Shown piece by piece: positions 14,098-15,426 of a stretch of 15,426 bases of DNA. The notes beneath the pieces are model-generated. The model saw only the letters and a program-made list of their open reading frames with translations, was not told where the DNA came from and did no database searches. The DNA is taken from assembly GCA_026392145.1 (NCBI GenBank), contig JAPLCS010000243.1, positions 4,421 through 19,846 on the forward strand, in the 5' to 3' direction. Source of the DNA: Fimbriimonadales bacterium. Lineage in GTDB: Bacteria > Armatimonadota > Fimbriimonadia > Fimbriimonadales > Fimbriimonadaceae. Within the stretch, counting starts at the first letter, position 1; the number at the start of each line of letters is the position of its first letter. A program made the translations under genes and the position numbers.

Positions 14098-15426
14098 CTA
14101 CTGGTTGAGGATTCCCTTCGCTAATCCTGAAACTATGGGATTGTTGTCTTTCGTGAGCTCTTGAACCCTGGCTCGGTAGCTATCGGGCAATCGTTGAGAA
14201 AGAATGTTGAGGGTTTTAATTCTTACAACTTGGTGAGATGAGTTAAGGCCAGAACCTGCAAGCCTTACTGATTCTTCCGATGCGATAGCTCCAAGAATTT
14301 CGATAGCGTTGAGTTGTGATTTGTCATCGCTTTTTGCCAAAAGTGATTTTGCAAGTACTAATCCCTCAGGGAAACGAGCGATGAGCCGAATCGCCGTTTG
14401 ACGAATAATAATGTCGCTCGAAGCAAGCAGTGATTGCATTGATATAAGCATCGAAGCATCTCCTAACTTTTCAAGTGCGATAGTTGCCTCCTGGGCCGTT
14501 AATGGATCAGAGCCAAGCAGAAGCCCACTGATTGCTCGAATCGTGGAAGGCTCCGTCATTTGAGTTGCCGTTGCATACCGGAGTGCCTCTCTCCGAGTAC
14601 TTGGGGACTCGAATGCTCCTTCAACCATTGGTTGCAACTCCTTAATTTTAGCTATCGCTGCAATATCAAGAAGTGCGGCCTTAGTAAAAGTCGTGGAGGA
14701 TGGGTAAAGGTCGACGACCATAGCTTTGGCTTCTGGAACTAAGGTCAAAAGATTTGCCGCTACTCGCCTGGCTCTTTGAGAGGAATTAGCCGCATGGTAC
14801 TGAACAAATCTTTCAAGGGCGGGCATTCCGATGGCGGATAAATACCTTGCGCTGATAGCTGCCTTATTCCCTGAGAGATTGACTTGTTCCCAAAGAGTGT
14901 CAATTTCCTCTGGTTCCTTGAGGAGTGAGCCAGGAACAATCGGCTTGAGGTCTTCATCTTTCGCAGGGATTTCTTCAAAAGTAGCCAGTCCTAACGGTGG
15001 TCGAAATGCAATGGAGCCGGATGGCTCTCCTTCGGGAATTTTCTGGTTGTTTCCTAGGGAAAGAAAGAGACCGACTCCAAGACGACCTCCGAGCAGGGCG
15101 GAATCTCCTGGAAGTCCAGTAATTCGGTTTGAACCATCAGCATCTAGAAACAAGGCAACAGATCCCTCCTGCGCATATCCTGGCTGAGCATCATTCGAAG
15201 CAACTAGGTCATCACCTTGGCGATCTAGGAATATTGCGACACTACGCTCTGAAGCAAAAGCTTGGGATTCATTTTTTCTAATCGCATAAACGTCGTCCCC
15301 AGCCATTTCAAATAATGCCGCGAAGCCTTCACTGGTCGAAAACGATTGTGACTTTCTATCTGCTAAATATGTGTCTCTTCCCGCCTCATCTAACAAGGAG
15401 CTGATTCCTTGGGTAGTTGCGCAGGC
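14098..15426 (-). CDS. Repeat protein with 27-28-residue Gly/Asp units and HEAT-like C-terminus (5' partial)
   Basis: The frame is open through the right edge, so the N-terminus is missing and 442 residues are visible; the TTG at 15396 is not needed as a start. Numbering from that codon, residues 1-117 contain repeated units of 27-28 residues with the core LFLDxxGDDxY (for example ALFEMAGDDVYAI, IFLDRQGDDLVAS, LFLDADGSNRITG). This pattern suggests stacked beta turns, perhaps with metal-binding Asp and Gly as in beta-roll or beta-helix proteins. A linker follows (about 118-165, proline- and glutamate-rich). Residues about 165-432 are alpha-helical HEAT-like repeats (for example QEATIALEKLGDASML, RQTAIRLIARFPEGL, QLNAIEILGAIASEESV). 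The function is probably binding or scaffolding and may be extracytoplasmic. The enzyme class, if any, cannot be seen. It is convergent with tRNA-Cys. Confidence 0.8.
   Translation of the reverse strand, partial: ACATTQGISSLLDEAGRDTYLADRKSQSFSTSEGFAALFEMAGDDVYAIRKNESQAFASERSVAIFLDRQGDDLVASNDAQPGYAQEGSVALFLDADGSNRITGLPGDSALLGGRLGVGLFLSLGNNQKIPEGEPSGSIAFRPPLGLATFEEIPAKDEDLKPIVPGSLLKEPEEIDTLWEQVNLSGNKAAISARYLSAIGMPALERFVQYHAANSSQRARRVAANLLTLVPEAKAMVVDLYPSSTTFTKAALLDIAAIAKIKELQPMVEGAFESPSTRREALRYATATQMTEPSTIRAISGLLLGSDPLTAQEATIALEKLGDASMLISMQSLLASSDIIIRQTAIRLIARFPEGLVLAKSLLAKSDDKSQLNAIEILGAIASEESVRLAGSGLNSSHQVVRIKTLNILSQRLPDSYRARVQELTKDNNPIVSGLAKGILNQ
15046..15426 (-). repeat. Coding repeats, 27-28 aa units
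   Basis: About four and a half units are visible: residues 1-26, 27-54, 55-81, 82-109 and the start of a fifth. They are aligned on (A/I/L)(L/F)(F/L)xxxGxD. The repeats are conserved at protein level rather than DNA level. More units probably lie beyond the right edge. Confidence 0.7.

Overview
The window looks like chromosomal DNA from a free-living bacterium of moderate GC content. My best guess is a member of the Armatimonadota (Fimbriimonadia-like). That guess rests on overall gene style and on the secreted-type repeat protein at the right end (units of the form LxLDxxGDDxY), not on any marker I could search, so it is weak. Most genes are housekeeping genes. Several start codons lack a clear Shine-Dalgarno (SD) sequence and lie very close to plausible -10 boxes, so leaderless or near-leaderless translation may be common here.

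Layout, left to right. Positions 1-1079 hold the 3' part of an unrecognised gene with helix-turn-helix-like stretches. Then come rpsT (ribosomal protein S20) with a strong terminator, msrB, and a two-gene atpD-atpC unit encoding F1 beta and epsilon, with atpA and atpG absent from its upstream side. From about 4085 to 6740 there is a small island. It holds a minus-strand VKOR-thioredoxin fusion (disulfide-bond formation) divergent from a tightly overlapping plus-strand cluster: a 36-aa signal-peptide miniprotein, a cysteine-rich secreted protein interrupted by an in-frame TGA, and a 351-aa protein with a signal peptide and a C-terminal membrane anchor. The island is flanked by diverged direct repeats of about 215 bp. 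Each repeat contains the 3' end of atpC, its terminator and a short conserved leader plus ORF start. As a result, pieces of the epsilon C-terminal helix recur three more times after the real atpC.

Downstream are an ADP-ribosylglycohydrolase gene (plus strand), and convergent to it a minus-strand run MFS transporter -> hsp20 -> lon in which the lon start overlaps the hsp20 stop. A divergent promoter region separates the MFS gene from a plus-strand GT4 glycosyltransferase, which is followed by a DCC-family (DUF393) thiol oxidoreductase and tRNA-Cys(GCA). The right end is the C-terminal part of a minus-strand protein with 27-28-residue repeats followed by HEAT-like helical repeats.

How the genes fit together: the hsp20-lon pair is a protein quality-control module, and atpDC supplies F1-ATPase subunits. 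The island may couple export of cysteine-containing peptides to VKOR-driven disulfide formation, but that is inference from gene order and cysteine content. The most unusual features are the reiterated epsilon-tail copies that bracket the island and the TGA that separates a signal peptide from its cysteine-rich cargo.
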